Assembly: GCF_963678635.1 (NCBI RefSeq)
Contig: NC_087064.1
Span: forward strand, 83,443,847 to 83,507,846
DNA: 64,000 bases
Source of the DNA: Symsagittifera roscoffensis
Taxonomy: Eukaryota; Xenacoelomorpha; Acoela; Convolutidae
Direction: 5' to 3'
This document shows positions 10,927 to 25,900 of this stretch, piece by piece. Both the position numbers and the translations under genes were made by a program. Position 1 is the first letter of the stretch. Every line of letters starts with the position of its first letter. The notes under the pieces were generated by a model. The model saw nothing but the letters and a program-made list of their open reading frames with translations. It searched no databases and was not told the DNA's origin.

Positions 10927-13900
10927 TCACAGCGCGTATTGTTTCAGTAGTTTCATGGCTGGCACTTTGGCTCCCGAATTTAAATAAATGCGCGATAAAT
11001 TATGAGCTGTGTACATTTCCGTCGAATAAGCTTTGGAGGAATTTTCAGCTTCCAATGGTTTACATGACAGACTCTTTTTGTAGTAATCAATGGCTTGCGG
11101 ATAAAGTTCAATCTGATGAAATGCCCTTCCGATGTTGTAAAAAGACTCCTGTGGGTTGTTGCGTAGGGCGTGATATCTCTTCAGGAAAAATATACTCAGC
11201 GTGAACAAAGTCCCTTTCTGCTTTGAAAACCTCTGAGACCCGCTATGAAGATAGAGAATGCCGAGGAGGAAATTATACAAGGGGTTTTGTTCTTGTTCTG
11301 TAAAATGCAGACTCAGTTCAGCCAGTGCGATTTTGTAGCTTCCACTTTCGAGGGAACTCAATGCTAGGAAGAGGGATTTGTAGAAATTGTTGATCTTGTT
11401 ACTCGTTTTGTACATGTGCACTAGGAACTTGTGGGGTCTGCTGTCGCCCAAAAGACCTCCCACTATGTTGAAAAGTCCCCACGTCTGAACAAAAACAAGA
11501 AACTCGGTTTAGTTTTGCAGTTATATCCCACATGCGATAAAAAAATACACTGGATAATATTGGAAAAGGTTATGCACTTATCTAATTCGTGCACTCATTT
11601 CAGATGCCCTAATTCGTGCACTCATTAAGCAAAAATTCAAAAACACAGCCAATCGAAGATTGGAAGAGTAATGAACGCAAGTAAACAAAAAAAACACTCA
11701 CTTTCTTGAAAAAAAAAACTGAACTTTCGAGTTTCAAAGAAAAAAACAGATACCCTTTAAGCTCCTTGAATTTCTAAAACAATTTATGATTGGCGCTTTT
11801 TTGAGAAAGCTGGATCAATAGGTAAAGTTATATTCCGCTGGGAAATCTTAAAACAATTTCCACTCGCGAAACTAGAAATCGTTCACGTTTTTTCGCGCCA
11901 ATTCCACGTTCGTATTTGGAGAGTGCTATTTACGTCAATTTCAGCAGATGAATTTCAATTGAGCTCAAAAAGCGCATTATACCTAAAAGCATCAATATTT
12001 TAAAACTTTTTCTTGAAAAAAAATCAGCAAGACCTATATAAGAGTCTTCATTACGTTCATTACTCTTAAAGATTTTGGTAAAAACTTTACTAAACTTATG
12101 AACTCTCTCTTCAAATGGGTCATATGAAAAGTGGGTCATTACCTGTGTGGATACGCACTGGGTCACTTGCAACAGAGTCTTTGCACAGTAATAGACACTC
12201 CTTCCCATTTTCATCTCGATGCCCAATCTACATGCGAACAGCTGGATGTCTCTGAACCTGTGCTGGTAAGCATTGAAACTGGCAGCTGTCACTACTAAAT
12301 AAAGCACGTCTCTCTTCCACCCCAATTTTAGTCCGATCACAACTGCTTTGGCGAATTTATCCCAGCTCACGTTCAGTCGCTTCCTAGCTTGCTCGTGAAC
12401 ACTTCTTACCTTCAGTTTGATCATGCGACGGCGTTCGAACGGTGAAATGTCGTCTTCCTCTGAAGCAAATTAAACACATAGTCAGCAGACAATCTCAAAA
12501 AATTTTCGAAAATCAGGTGCACAAAAAAAACGTATCAATTCTAAGTCAATGATTACTATTCAAGAAAATTTTCGCGATACCGGCAAAGAGTTACAGTATA
12601 AGTGTTCAACTTTCTATTTCTGAAAAAAAACTGTGGGCCCAGTTTGATTTTCATCCTACAAAGAGCATTGCGTTAAAATTACGATACTTTCACGTTTCTC
12701 TTCGGATTCATATTTTCGGTAATCTAAAAATAAGCAATTTTGAGAATTTGATTTTAAAAACTTATGATTGTCCACAACTTATCGAGGGTTTGAAATATAA
12801 CACGAAATGTATTTTGAAAAAATTAACGATTTACACAATCTGTATACTTTTGTTAAAATTCATTTGGAAAAAGACAAGTCCGTAGCTGTGCTAGTAGCAA
12901 ATTTGTTTGACCGAACTCAGTTTTGCAAAAAAAAACTTCCGAAACAAATAGCTTTTTTTCTATTCATTCGATGAATTCAAAATGCATCAACTGTGTCAAC
13001 TTATTACTATTCGAATGTCAAAGCCATCAAAAAGCTCTAAAAAAGCCCCCAAAAGTGGCACCATGATTTGCGACCCCAAAAGATAAGCAGGGTAGAGCAC
13101 ATCCAAATAGATGCACAGTTCTGAGCCCACTTGGTGAAGACGATAGCGACAAAATTTTTTAAAAAATTAGTCCAATCCGCGGTTGAAAAATCCATTAGCA
13201 AGGTGAATCCTTCGATAGTGACCCAAGTGACCCAAATGAGTTCCAAGTTAAAATCAGCAATTTCAGAAGCTATTAGATCTGCCAAAGAAGATGCAATTAA
13301 TGCTGAATTGACCAGGGATCTTGAATTTTCTGAAAAAAATCAATGGCAGAGTGCGACGCAAAAAAACGTATAGAAGGCAATGAAAAAAGAATATCAATTA
13401 TTGAGAAGCCAGAAGCATCATAACAGAAGGTGCTAAAACTATCGGTAGTATTGATAACTACTTGTACTTATCTCAATTTCACACCACTACCTGCCAGAAA
13501 TAGATAGAACTGACAAATTATTACCGAAATTTCTAGCCCAAATTCTAGATCTTAAGCGAAAAAAAAATAAAAAAACGTGTAAGCAAGCAAAAACAAAAAA
13601 TTTGAAACAAGCCCAGTTAGAGCCCTGTTCAACACGCTATGAAAAGATATCATCGCATTCTGAAAGTTTGTACCAATTTTCTTCACGTATCTACAAAGTC
13701 ATTAATCTGTATGATAGATAAACAGATCTTGATTACAAAGATGCGAAGCGGAGCTTCCCACCACTTGCAAAACAACTAAAATAGCACGGCAGCTAGCCCA
13801 AAAAAATAGGACAAGCTGAGAAGAAAAAATTTAAAAAAAATCATTTTCAAAACTAATTTTTTAAACGTTTATCTGGAATGCTAGTAAATTTAAGGAAGAA

Positions 13901-16900
13901 AATACTGAGGAACACAACTGGTAGTGTTGAATAGGCATTGAAAACCACAAATCATTGAGCGGATACAGATCAGACCGAAAATGGTCAGGCTGTTGAGCCG
14001 AGAACAAAAATCAACATAGAGGCGAAGCTTCGCTTTGAGAACACTGGCAAGAACACTACAAAAAGCCGCTCCTGAAAGTGCATTAAGAAAAAGAAGAAAT
14101 AAGCCTCGAAGTAGCAAAAATTCGGCTACGTCTAGGATTCAACCTACTGCAACCAAGAGCTTTTGAGTCTCACGCACTAACCACTCAGCCACGCACGCTT
14201 AACCACTGAAGAACTCTGGTCACGAACAAAGCACCCACATGTGCTAATAAATAGCCAACTCAATTCAGCAAAAGTGGAACCAAAAACAAATGCACACATC
14301 TTTGCAAGTAAAAATTTGGAATATAACAAAGTGAAGGCATCTACACTAAATTTTCATTTAACAAATCGGAAAGGACAAAGCCAAATTATGGATAAATTAT
14401 GTATTTCAAAAAATTGCAAGATATTGAGTTGAAACTTTTATTGATTTATGTTGCTGGAAACATATAGCTTTTTACGGTTTATTTGATGGATTAAAAAGGC
14501 ATCAACTGTGTTAGCTTATTACTATCGAATGTCAATGCACATGCTACCAAAAAGCTGTAAAGATGGCCCAAAAGTTCTTAATAATACACTAAGCTGACAC
14601 TAGTGTAAATATGCGCTGAAAACATGTTAAGCCAAAAGTTTTACTTGCTTTTTATTCATCGGAATATAAGATCACTGAGTAGAAGCAGATCACTGAGTGA
14701 AAAAGAGGAAGCAGTAATACTCAGCTTGGAATCTCCGCCTGATATTTTATGTCTAGCAGAGACATGGCTCACAAAAAACTCAAAACTAGGTAATTAATGG
14801 CTAAAATCAAGTTTCACGGAAAACCAAACACAGCGATACTCAGGGGTCATGACCCAAACGAAAAAACAACAACTGCTGAGTGCTAAATCAGATCGCATGC
14901 CTTTAAATGAGAGTATTTTTGCTGAAATGTTGAAAAGTATGTTAGGCTGTGAATTAGTGTTATTTATACAGTTAACTCAAAGCAAACAAACTGGCGTTCT
15001 GTGAAAATTTGTATAAATTTTCAGATAAACAAATGTCTGTAAACATGCCTTCTGTGGAGTTTTGAACATCAACACTAAGAAAAAAATTAGTTGTTCAAAC
15101 AATTACATCGACCGCATATCATAAAGAAGGTTTGAGACCACCAGTAGCAAATCTACTCATGAGACAAAGCAAGTAAAATCGTTTGGACCGTTTTATATAT
15201 GAAAACCTCTGTTTGCTTGTTTCTAAATTAAAAAACTTTAACCTGTCTGGCATTAGCTGCGAGCTTTTCTGGATTTAATTTATCAGCCACTGAAGTTGTC
15301 AAAAGGAACATTACCAAAAGACAGCTGGAAAAGATAGGCAGGTAAAGTTTTGATTCAGCAAAAAAATAAAATAAATAAATTCCATTTTCAAAACTAGAAT
15401 TCGCTCACAATTTTTTGCGCCATTTCCACGTTTGTATATAGAGAGCGGAATTTACCTAACTTTTAGCACATGCCTTTGGATGAAACTCAAAATCTGCATA
15501 CATATCTGAGTGCATTCATAAATGCATTAATATGCTTGAATGCACATCTGTAAATATTTGAGCATTTTATAATTTTTTCTGAAAAAAAAACGAACAAAAA
15601 ATCATCAAACCTATATAGAGTCTTCACTATGTTCAGTGATTCTTAATACTATGAAGACAATGCGTGTAGTACCGAAATTAAGACAACGCATGTTCAAAGA
15701 CACCAGCTAATGAATTAAAAAAGTTGCAAAAAAGTTATGTTCTTCTCTGGCGTTCTGATATTGGTCGCTCAAAGGTTTCACTCTGATAAACCAATTAACT
15801 TTCCTTTTTTAAAACTGAATCTGCTAAAAACCTTTTAAAAATTGACATATTGAATGTTTATGAATACCATGTTTCGGAGTTTCAAAAGCGTCAGAAAAAC
15901 GGTTCCCAAATCTGCGAACCATTTGAATTGCCAGTCTTTTTCGAACGTAACGATAACTTGTCAAATTCTCTGAAAGTCAGGAGGTTTAGGGTTTAATTAC
16001 TTGCGTAATGGTTTTGCAAGCAAAAAGATACAAATTTGCTGCCATGACAAAAAACAAACAAGTAGTTAAGCCAATGGCAAAATTTATTGCCAGTAGGAAT
16101 TTCAAAAATTTATTTTAATGAAACATCACATTTCTATCACAAATTAAAAATCTCATATTTAATTCAAAATTTTGCAGGAGTGTTTTACTGAATGGTAACA
16201 ATGAAAAAATTGGAGCCTTTTGTTCAAAGTAAATGTTTAAATATTGCATGGCAACCCCAAGCATTCAGGACTTTTGGGCCTTTAAATCTTTCTAGTAGTC
16301 CAGATGTTCCAAATTTGGTTTTAAAAAAGATCATTTGAAAATTGATATATGCGACATTTTATGCGAATTGTATTTAACAAAAAACGACTCGTTTTTATAA
16401 CAAATTGCTTGCAGGCTCGTTGTCTAATTAATTTGCCGTAAACATTTTATTTTCATGGCAAAAACGTTTCTAAATTTCTTTCCTTATAGCCAGAAATAAA
16501 AAAAGCAATTAAATTTTTCATTTCTGCTCAAATTACGAGTTTAAATACCTTACTTAATGTATTTGCATGTTTTTCAAGAAAAACTGAATTAAGCCAAAAC
16601 TTAGTTGAAACTAGAGATATCTTCTTCTTATTTGATGTTTTTAAGCTCGAAAACTGCAATTATGGTTCCGAACATAGACAATGGGGAGGGAATTTGGATT
16701 CGCGTGTTATTTTTGTTTTCCACGCAAAATCAGGTACCACAAATCATCATCGCAATGGTTCGAGTTATATACTATATCAAAGCCCAATGAAATATACTAT
16801 TTCAGCCGTGATTCGAACGACTTTTAAAAAATCCAAAAAGTTTCTCCAGTGTCGAGAAGACCCGATTTGAACGTTTTGAGTTTTAGTCTAATTTCGAGCG

Positions 16901-19900
16901 AGTAAAGCGATCGAGTAACGTTCGCTATCTGAAAATTTTAGGCAAAGAAAACTTGATTTTACAATAACAAAAATTATTTACCGCTTCATAGGCAAAAAAA
17001 TTAGGTTAATTTAGAGCGATATAGGCAAAAGAAGTCCACAAAAATTTGAAATTAGAGGATTTTTTTTGATTTTTAATTTTATTGGTTTGTTGGTTACTCG
17101 TTTTTTGAACAACTAATATCGATTATGCATAACTCACTAACTGTTTATACGCTTGTATAGTTTTTCTCTTCACATCGCGTCAAAAAAAATGACTTTAATT
17201 TTTCAATTTTTTTATAATATGGTCTAAACATTCTGTGATTCTTGCTTAGAAAATGGCTATCCTTGTTTGTACTAGCTTGCTAGTTTCTTAATTACTTTAT
17301 GAAAAAGACCTAATTAGGAGAAATAACCTAAAATATATATAGCTTGTTGTTGTCATTAGCCCGTACAAAATACCTGGGGTCCAATGGTGCCGCCTTCTCG
17401 TGGTGGACCAACGCTCGACAAGTCGCCGCAAATGGCACCAAAACCCCCTCCCTCACAAATATACCTTCGCGATTTGAACATTATATACAAGAACTAGATT
17501 TTTCACGAACTAGATTGTTAAGCAACAATGAACTAGATATTAACAGAATTTGTAATGAACCTTGATAGCATTACACCATTTTACTGCAATTACTTAATTA
17601 AAATTGACAAAAATGATGACAGACTTAACTTTGAATGAGCTTAAACTCAAAAATTTAAATACGTAAATCCATAATTTGAATATTTAAATCCAAAAAATAT
17701 CTCCTCTTCAAAAATTATTAAAATTGGAATTCCTTCTTCAAAAACTTTCACTATATTTTTTGTACCTTTGGAATCAGCTATACTATCGGAAACATTTTCA
17801 AAATAAAGTAATAAAGAAACATTTTCAATAAGTACAAAAAAAAGATAAATTGAAAAGCTGAACGCTCGCAATTGAAAATAATACCAAACTAACAACTCAG
17901 TAAAAACCCAAAAATCTGGAACTCAAAAGAATGAACGACATACCTGACACAGACTTGCTAATAATCTACGGTACAACTGGCGTCTGGTACTGATTCCGAC
18001 AGACCGAACTCCTCGCAATTGAGAAAATAATACCAAACTAACAACCCAGCATAAACCCAGAAACTCTGGAACTCAGAAGAATGAACGACATACCTGACAC
18101 AGACTTGCTAATAATCTACGGTACAACTGGCGTCTGGTACTGATTCCGACAGACCGAACTCCTCGCAATTGAGAAAATAATACCAAACTAACAACCCAGC
18201 ATAAACCCAGAAACTCTGGAACTCAGAAGAATGAACGACATACCTGACACAGACTTGCTAATAATCTACGGTACAACTGGCGTCTGGTACTGATTCCGAC
18301 AGGCCAAACTCCTCGCAATTGATAATACCAAACTAACAACCCAGTATAAATTCAGAAACTCTGGAACTCAGAAGAATGAACGACATACCTGACACAGACT
18401 TGCTAATAATCTACGGTACAACTGGCGTCTGGTACTGATTCCGACAGGCCAAACTCCTCGCAATTGATAATACCAAACTAACAACCCAGTATAAATTCAG
18501 AAACTCTGGAACTCAGAAGAATGAACGACATACCTGACACAGACTTGCTAATAATCTACGGTACAACTGGCGTCTGGTACTGATTCCGACAGACCAAACT
18601 CCTCGCAATTGAAAATAATACCAAACTAACAACCCAGTATAAATCCAGAAACTCTGGAACTCAGAAGAATGAACGACATACCTGACACAGACGTGCTAAT
18701 AATCTACGGTACAACTGGCGTCTGGTACTGATTCCGACTGACCAAACTCCTCGCAATTGAAAATAATACCAAACTAACAACCCAGTATAAATCCAGAAAC
18801 TCTGGAACTCAGAAGAATGAACGACATACCTGACACAGACGTGCTAATAATCTACGGTACAACTGGCGTCTGGTACTGATTCCGACATACCGAACTCCTC
18901 CGACACACCGAACTCCGACAGACCGCACTGCCTAATGACAAACAATTTAGAAAAACATTTAGCACCATCAGTTATAGCTCGACACAGTTATATATCGGTA
19001 ATTTTATTTTATCGTATCAAAAAAATCAAATAATAAGAAAATAAGCAAGTTGTTTTCCAAATACGCTTCGGTTGGGGTTTAGAAACTTAGACGACAGGAA
19101 ATTAGACGATCAGAAAATAACGGAAACTAGACAATAACTAGCGTGCAAATTGCGTGAAACTTGTTTACAGACTCAAATTATCTTTTGCTGAGTGAATAAT
19201 GGTTGTCCAATTCAGACAATAACTTGCGTGCAAATTGCGTGAATTTTGTTTACAGACTTAAATTGACTTTTGGCTGAGAAAATACTGGTTGTCCGTAAAT
19301 TCCGTAAATTAGACGACAAGCAAATTAGACGACCGTAAATAAACGGTATTTACGGACAACCAGTATTTACTCAGCCAAATTTTAATTTAAGTCTGTAAAC
19401 AAATTAACGCAATTTGCACTTAAGTTTTTGTCTAAATTCGTTATTTTCTGATCGTCTAATTTGCTTGTCTAAGTTCCTAAACCCCCCAATCAACATCAAA
19501 CTTTTTCGAGAAAGCTTTTTTCTAGCTCTAAGGAATAAAAAATTAGAAAAATGAACTGAAGTTGTTTTGCAGAGCCTTCACAACTTCAAAACATGACCTC
19601 ACAACGAGAGCCAAGGAGGACCATTGCGAGCTCAACTTCAAAAACAGGAAACTTCAGCCCTGATATTAGAAAATAGAAATCACATTTATGCTTCACTTCA
19701 CAATTTATATCATACTCAAATTTAGTATTCATTTTTCACTTGCAAGCTAAAAATTTCTCCTTATGCTGTTGATAACCGCGTTCTTATGAATGAAAAAGAT
19801 GATAAAAACCTTGAGTAATTAACCATAATTTAGAAAAATGTTTTCAAAAGCAGGCAGGAAAGGTATTTTGAACTATTCTTAAGCCAGTATTTAATTATCT

Positions 19901-22900
19901 AGGAAATGAAGTATCGTAAAATGTTCTATCATTAAGAAACTTCGACCCAAAGATATGTATGCAAACCAATCTCAGAAAGGTTTATAAGTAGATACTGGTT
20001 TCAAGTTCTCGTGTCACACTGCAACAAAACACTCAGCAATTATCTCATGCATGCTGAATTTTGAATCCATGCAACGACATACAAAACATGGAAAATAAAT
20101 TCAGCAGCACTCGGTTGAGCTAAAAATTTTTTGAACATAACCAAAATTTAATTGGAATGAACGCAAAAACAAGCTATCACGTTTTTCATGATTTTTAATC
20201 TTTTGCTGTTCCATAGTGGAGCTTGCCTTCTTTTTAAAAGAAATGAACTAAGTTTAAAAAGAAATCAAAAGTCAAACCACGAAAAAGTAAGCTTGAGCCT
20301 GAACTTTCATTTTCGGAATTTTCCTGAAAACACGAAAAAAATCATCACGACATATATCAGAGTCTGAATTAAGTTGATCGACTCTTACAGCTCTTTGAAA
20401 TTCTAGAAAATATATTAATGATTAATTAATTGGTTAAGTTTTTATTCCGTTGAGCATACTGAAAATTTAATCCACTTTCTAAATTAGAAGTCGATAACGC
20501 TTTTTGTGCCCTTTATAATTTTCTTTTCAATAGTTGAGTTTGACTTTCTTAATTTAAAAACTGAACTTACAGGAAACTAGCGTTTAACGCACCTCCGGTG
20601 CTTCGAATCTTTTCGAACTCATGAAAAACCGCATATATTGGAATCAAGATCTGCAAACTTTTAGTGTACTCTGACTGCACCCAATTACAGGGTTGGTAAT
20701 TTCAAACTTTTTTTAAATTCCCATTTTGAAAAACCATAAAAGCGTCATCTCGAAAATTTAATGGGCCTCTGAAGAAAATTGGAGGCTAGATTTGCAACCA
20801 CTGAGAGCCCCTGAGAGCACCCCACTATACGGTTGGGAATTGCAAATTTCGTGAATGTTTTTAAACTTAAGATTCCCGACAAAAATCGAAAAAAAAATCA
20901 TAAAAAAAACGTCGTATCTCGTAAACTAAAAGGATTTGAGCATTCATATATAAAGGCAAGATTTGAGCATTCATACTCTTGGAGAAATTTTGAAAAAAAT
21001 CAAAAAAAAACGTCTTATCTCGGAAACAAAAATCATAAGAGCAGTCGCAATTGAGCAGTCGCATGTGGCAAGATGTATCACTCCTGAGAGTGCCCTGACA
21101 GCACTCAACTACAAATTTAGGAATTTCAGAAATATGAAAAAAAATTATATTTTCTGAAATTTTTTGAAAAATCACAAAAAACGTCATATCTCGAAAACTA
21201 GAAGGATTTGAACAGTCATATTTGGAGGCAAGATTTGCAACACCTTAGAGTACCCTGACAGCACCCAACTACAGGGTTGGGAATTTGAAAAATAATATAT
21301 CTAGGTTCTCTGAAAAATTTGAAAAAATCACAAAAAACGTCACATCTCGAAAACTCCGAGGATTTGAGCAGTCATATTTGGAGGCAAGATTCGCAATCCT
21401 TGAGAGTACTTTGACAGGAACCAACTACAGGGTTGTGAATTACTGATTTTAAAAAAGAAACAAGTTTTCTAAAAAAAACTTGAAAAAATTACAAAAAACG
21501 TCATATCTCGAAAAATACAAGGATTTGAACAATCACATTTGGAGGCAAGAATTGCAACTCCTTGGAGTACCCAGACGGAACCCAACTACAGGGTTGGAAT
21601 TTCCAAATTTTAAAAAATAATTAATTTAACTTTTCTGAAATATTTTGAAAAAATCACGAAAATGTCATATCTCGAAAACTACAAGGATTTGAGCAGTCAT
21701 AATAGGAGGCAAGATTCGCAATCCATGAGAGTACTCTGACAGTCCCCACTACAAAAATGAGAATTTCAAATTTAGAAGAAAAAAAATAAATTTAACTTTT
21801 GTGAAATTTTTTTTGAAAAAGTCACAAAAAACGTCATATCTCGAAAACCACAGAAATTTGAGCAATCATATTTGGAGACAGGTTTCGCAATCCCTCAGAG
21901 TGCCCTCACAGTTTCACACTTTAGGATTGAGATAATCGAACGTTTTTAATTTTTTAAATCTAAGTTTCTGGAAAATTTTTGAAAAACTTCTAAAAAAAAC
22001 GTCATATCTCAAGGATTTAAGTCATATTCAGAGGCAAGATTAGCAATCCATGTGATTACTCTCACAGTTTCCAACTACAGGATTGAGATTTTCAAATTTT
22101 TTGTCAAATCTAAGTTTTTTGAAATTTTTTGAAAAAATCATTAAAAACGTCATTTCTCAAAAACTACAAAAACTTGAGAACTAAGATTTGGAGGCAAGCT
22201 TCGCAACCCTTCGGAGTACCTTGGCAACACCCAACTACAGTGATGAGAAACTTCAAATCTTGTAAAAATTTCAAAATTTAAGGTTTCTAAAGATTTTTGA
22301 AAAATCTCGAAAATTGCCGCATCTCGCTAACTAAAAGGGTTTGGTTATTCATATATGGAGGCCAAAATTGCAACACCTCGGGAAGCCCTTGCAGCATCCC
22401 AATACTGGGTTGCTAATTTCAAACTTGGTGAAATAAACACTCAATTTAAACTCGAAAAAAAATCTGAACCATTGCAATATACGATATAGCTTAAACGTGA
22501 AAAAATTCACTGCTTAAAAATGCAAAAATAATACGTTGAAAAAGCTTAAGCATGGCGAGAAAGTGAAGCCCGCATTTAAATATATAATAGATGAAAAGTC
22601 AAACCGCGGAAAACCAAATTATAGCGTGAACAAATTTTAAGACTTCTTCCTCAAAAAAAAACATCACGAACTATCCAAGAGTCTTCACGATTGGATAGTC
22701 CAATTTTGCAATCTACAGGATTGAAACCACAGAACTCAAACTGCGGACAATTACAATCACAACTGAAGGCGCTTTGAAGCGAAATTACCAAAAACGACTA
22801 AATTGATCGCCATGAAAAATTTGAGTAACAGTTTCGCCATAAAAACGACACACGGCAAAATGGAGCTTCCAAGCACTAGCAAAACCAAAAAAAATGGCAG

Positions 22901-25900
22901 ATCATGAATTTGATAAACAGAATTTTTATGCAACTTTCAAAAGGTTTTTTTGAAAAACATTCACGTTCCAAAAAATATCAAAAAACATCTTCGAGTTTGA
23001 AAGAAAAAAATGATCTAATTATGGAGACTGAGGGGAAGCTGCGCTTTGCAAACACTACCGATAACACGGCAAAGCAGCTCTATAAAATGCAATAATAAGG
23101 TAGAAATAAGCCTCGAATTAGTAAAAATTTGGCTACGTTTGAGATTCTAAGCTGCGACCTAGAGATTAAGAGTCTCACACACTAACCACTCAGCCACGAA
23201 AGCTTAGTCCATCACAAGCTTTAGCAACAAATAAAGCAGAGAATAGATGCTCCAGATCGTGGTTATGGCAAAAGTGCCACCAATCAAGTAAACACTTTTA
23301 TTGAACACTTATTTGCGAGTTAGGTTGGAAAAAAGAAAGTTCGTACTAATACACTACGCTCGCAAGCTCGCTAGCCTAATAACAGTTTGAGTTGAAACTA
23401 AACAAATTTGACAAAAATGGATCAATAATATTTTAGGTCATTAGGTATATTCCACTGGCATATATATTTTTCAAAACTGAAACCAGAAGACAATTACGTT
23501 TGGTTTGCGCCATTTGCATTCACATTAGCAGAGCGTAATTTGTTTAGCAAATGAAATTGAATTGAAATTAAAACGACAGCAAAAATCAAACCCCAAATCT
23601 GACCTGACATTTAAAAACTTAAGAAGTTTCATTAAAAAAACAAGACTTAACAAGGATAGCCGGTTACTGTGCAAGTAGCACTGAATGTTCCGACCATAGT
23701 CATAAAAATACAAAAAAAAATAGTTTATTTTTCAAAGTAGTGTCGTTTTTTTTTGCGTTTTGTGATAAAAAGATCTGAACGAAAAAATTGAAACTAAGAA
23801 ATTTTCGAGAGTCTTGGTAAAATAGGCAAAGTGAACAACAGTTTTGCAGAAAAATTACTTAAAAAAACAAACAAAATTCAAATTTCAATTTCCCAATGTC
23901 GCCTATGTTTTAAATTCCCCAATGCCGATAACCAGATCCCAAAAGAAGTCTACTCGAGTAAAACTAACTTTTCATGGCTTAACTTAAGCATAAAAAAGCA
24001 CGGCTCGAATTCAGTATTTTTCGCTTGGAAATCTTACAAATTAAATCCACTTACAAAATCAAAAATCGATTCTCTACACTCCACTTTTGCTTTCATAAAT
24101 GGAGATCGCAACTTCCGTAGCTTTTAGCGAAAGAGCTTGAAATGAACTGAAAAAGTACATATATATCTTTGTATATTCTTAAAAGCATCATAAAATCTGT
24201 AGTTATTAACGCTTTTTGAGACCTAATCAAGACCTAATTATGGTCCTTTTACACTTATATATGTTTTTGGCCATACTCAAACCTCTAAACTACGCTTTGC
24301 TCGGTTCTGAATGGTCTCAAAATAACTCAAGAGCCTTAGCAAATGTTAGGTGAAGTAAGTGTACCATTCATCTGATCAACCTGGGCGTCATCCTCTGTGT
24401 CATCTTCGTACAATTGGCCACTGGACTTGGTAGGAGATGATCTGTTATTCTTACTTGGTGATACAGCCGCCTTGCTATAACGCGTAGTTGAGAAGACGTA
24501 GGTGAAGATATCATACACAGTGCGGAAGAAGTGTTCCTCTGAACTGGCCTCTTGAATTTCTAGCCGCATGCTCACTATTCTCTCGTCTGTTTTCACCACA
24601 TCAGAGCATGAATCAGGAACCTGAAGCACTTTCGCAAAACAATCAAGTGCGATTAAACAGAAATCAAAAGTCGGACCACCAGAAGATAATTTACAGTGTG
24701 AACAAACTTTAGGACGTCTGCCTGAAAAATGAGCCAAATAAGTACAAGTTAACATCGTTCATTAGCAGTCATCCCATTGAGAAAGTTACATGCGAATTTC
24801 TTACTATGAAATTGCTGAGTGTTATTCAAAAGTAATTAAGACCTGCAGATATTGAAGTGCCCTTGCGGAGTCGTAGACATTATCTTTGTAGTATGTGGCC
24901 AAGTTGAGGCGGGACTTGACGTGGTTGTGGTCAATGTGCAGCACCCTCTCATACATGTCGATTGCTGTCCGTGTGTCCCCCAGGTGGTGGTAACACTCAC
25001 TCAGTTTGAACAACACATCCGCTAAAAGTCAAGTCAGACCAATTGGAAGCCGTATTGAGGGAGCTAAGGGATTTAACAACGTCCACGCCAATTTATCAAA
25101 ATGAACACACTCGAGAGTAACTAAGAAAAGGGATGGATAAACAGAACCAAATGTATTTTGCTGGTCGCATACGAATTTTTCAAAATTTTGCTTTCTACAG
25201 AGGCTCCAAATAATCAAAAACAGCAGAATAATCTCGAAGTAACTTACCATTTCATTCATACTTCTCTAAATTTTTTCAAAACTGAAAAAATAAAAGCAAT
25301 AAAAAGCAATCGTTTATCCAACACAAGGAGATGTGTTGCATCACACTATAACACTAACTGGAATTGATGAAAGTGGGCAGCTGTGCGAGTCTGTTCCAAA
25401 TGGCGAACTCCTCCGCCCACTTGTCCTTCTCTCTCAGAGCCTCGCACAAATCCATGAACATATCCAGGATGTCTTCTAGATTCTCCTGGCCAAACAGCTC
25501 CTCCACAATCCCACTGATCATGTGCTCATTCTCTACACATTCACATACTCACCTTTATCAAATTAACCAAAATAACCACCCTCAACACCTATCTCATTTC
25601 ATTACTGAGAAGAGAAAAGGTACGCATTTAGATTTAGGGAGCACGCCACCTCTCCCTCGGGCACTCGACCCCTTCATTAATCAAAGGTTTTATTTATAAA
25701 ATTCTACATTTTTACAGGCGCCGCCTTGGGTGCCAATATATACTAGCTTTGATGCGATGCAGAAATTTTTGTCGAAATGAGATCCTTACAGTGTTCTGGG
25801 AGCGCTCGGAAAATCAATTTGCTCAAAAAAGTCATCAGAACTTTCGAAAACTTTCGACCCGCCTCTAACTGTGAACACCTGATTTCTTTAAAAGCCCGAC

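Larger units (their letters stand above)
12460..24364 (-). other. GTF3C3 intron 8, 11.9 kb, repeat-filled
   Basis: No coding sequence is supported inside it. It holds a SINE-like 3' fragment (12955-13090), a composite SINE/LINE repeat (14015-15120), an R1 copy (15355-15650), a 145-150-bp minisatellite (17873-18925), a MITE-like element (19072-19489), R1 pieces (20150-20395 and 22590-22690), divergent satellite monomers (20630-22440), a tRNA-Leu-like SINE (23025-23206) and an R3 copy (23650-24300). The stretch 15660-17870 shows nothing I recognise. Confidence 0.7.

Noticed and set aside
13131-13373. 80-codon plus ORF with a helical look
   Set aside because: AT-rich intronic repeat sequence, no homology, and an overlapping ORF of similar size on the other strand.
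23831-24127. 98-codon plus ORF as a possible gene
   Set aside because: It overlaps an R3 repeat, lies antisense in a GTF3C3 intron, and has no recognisable domain apart from a stray CxxC.
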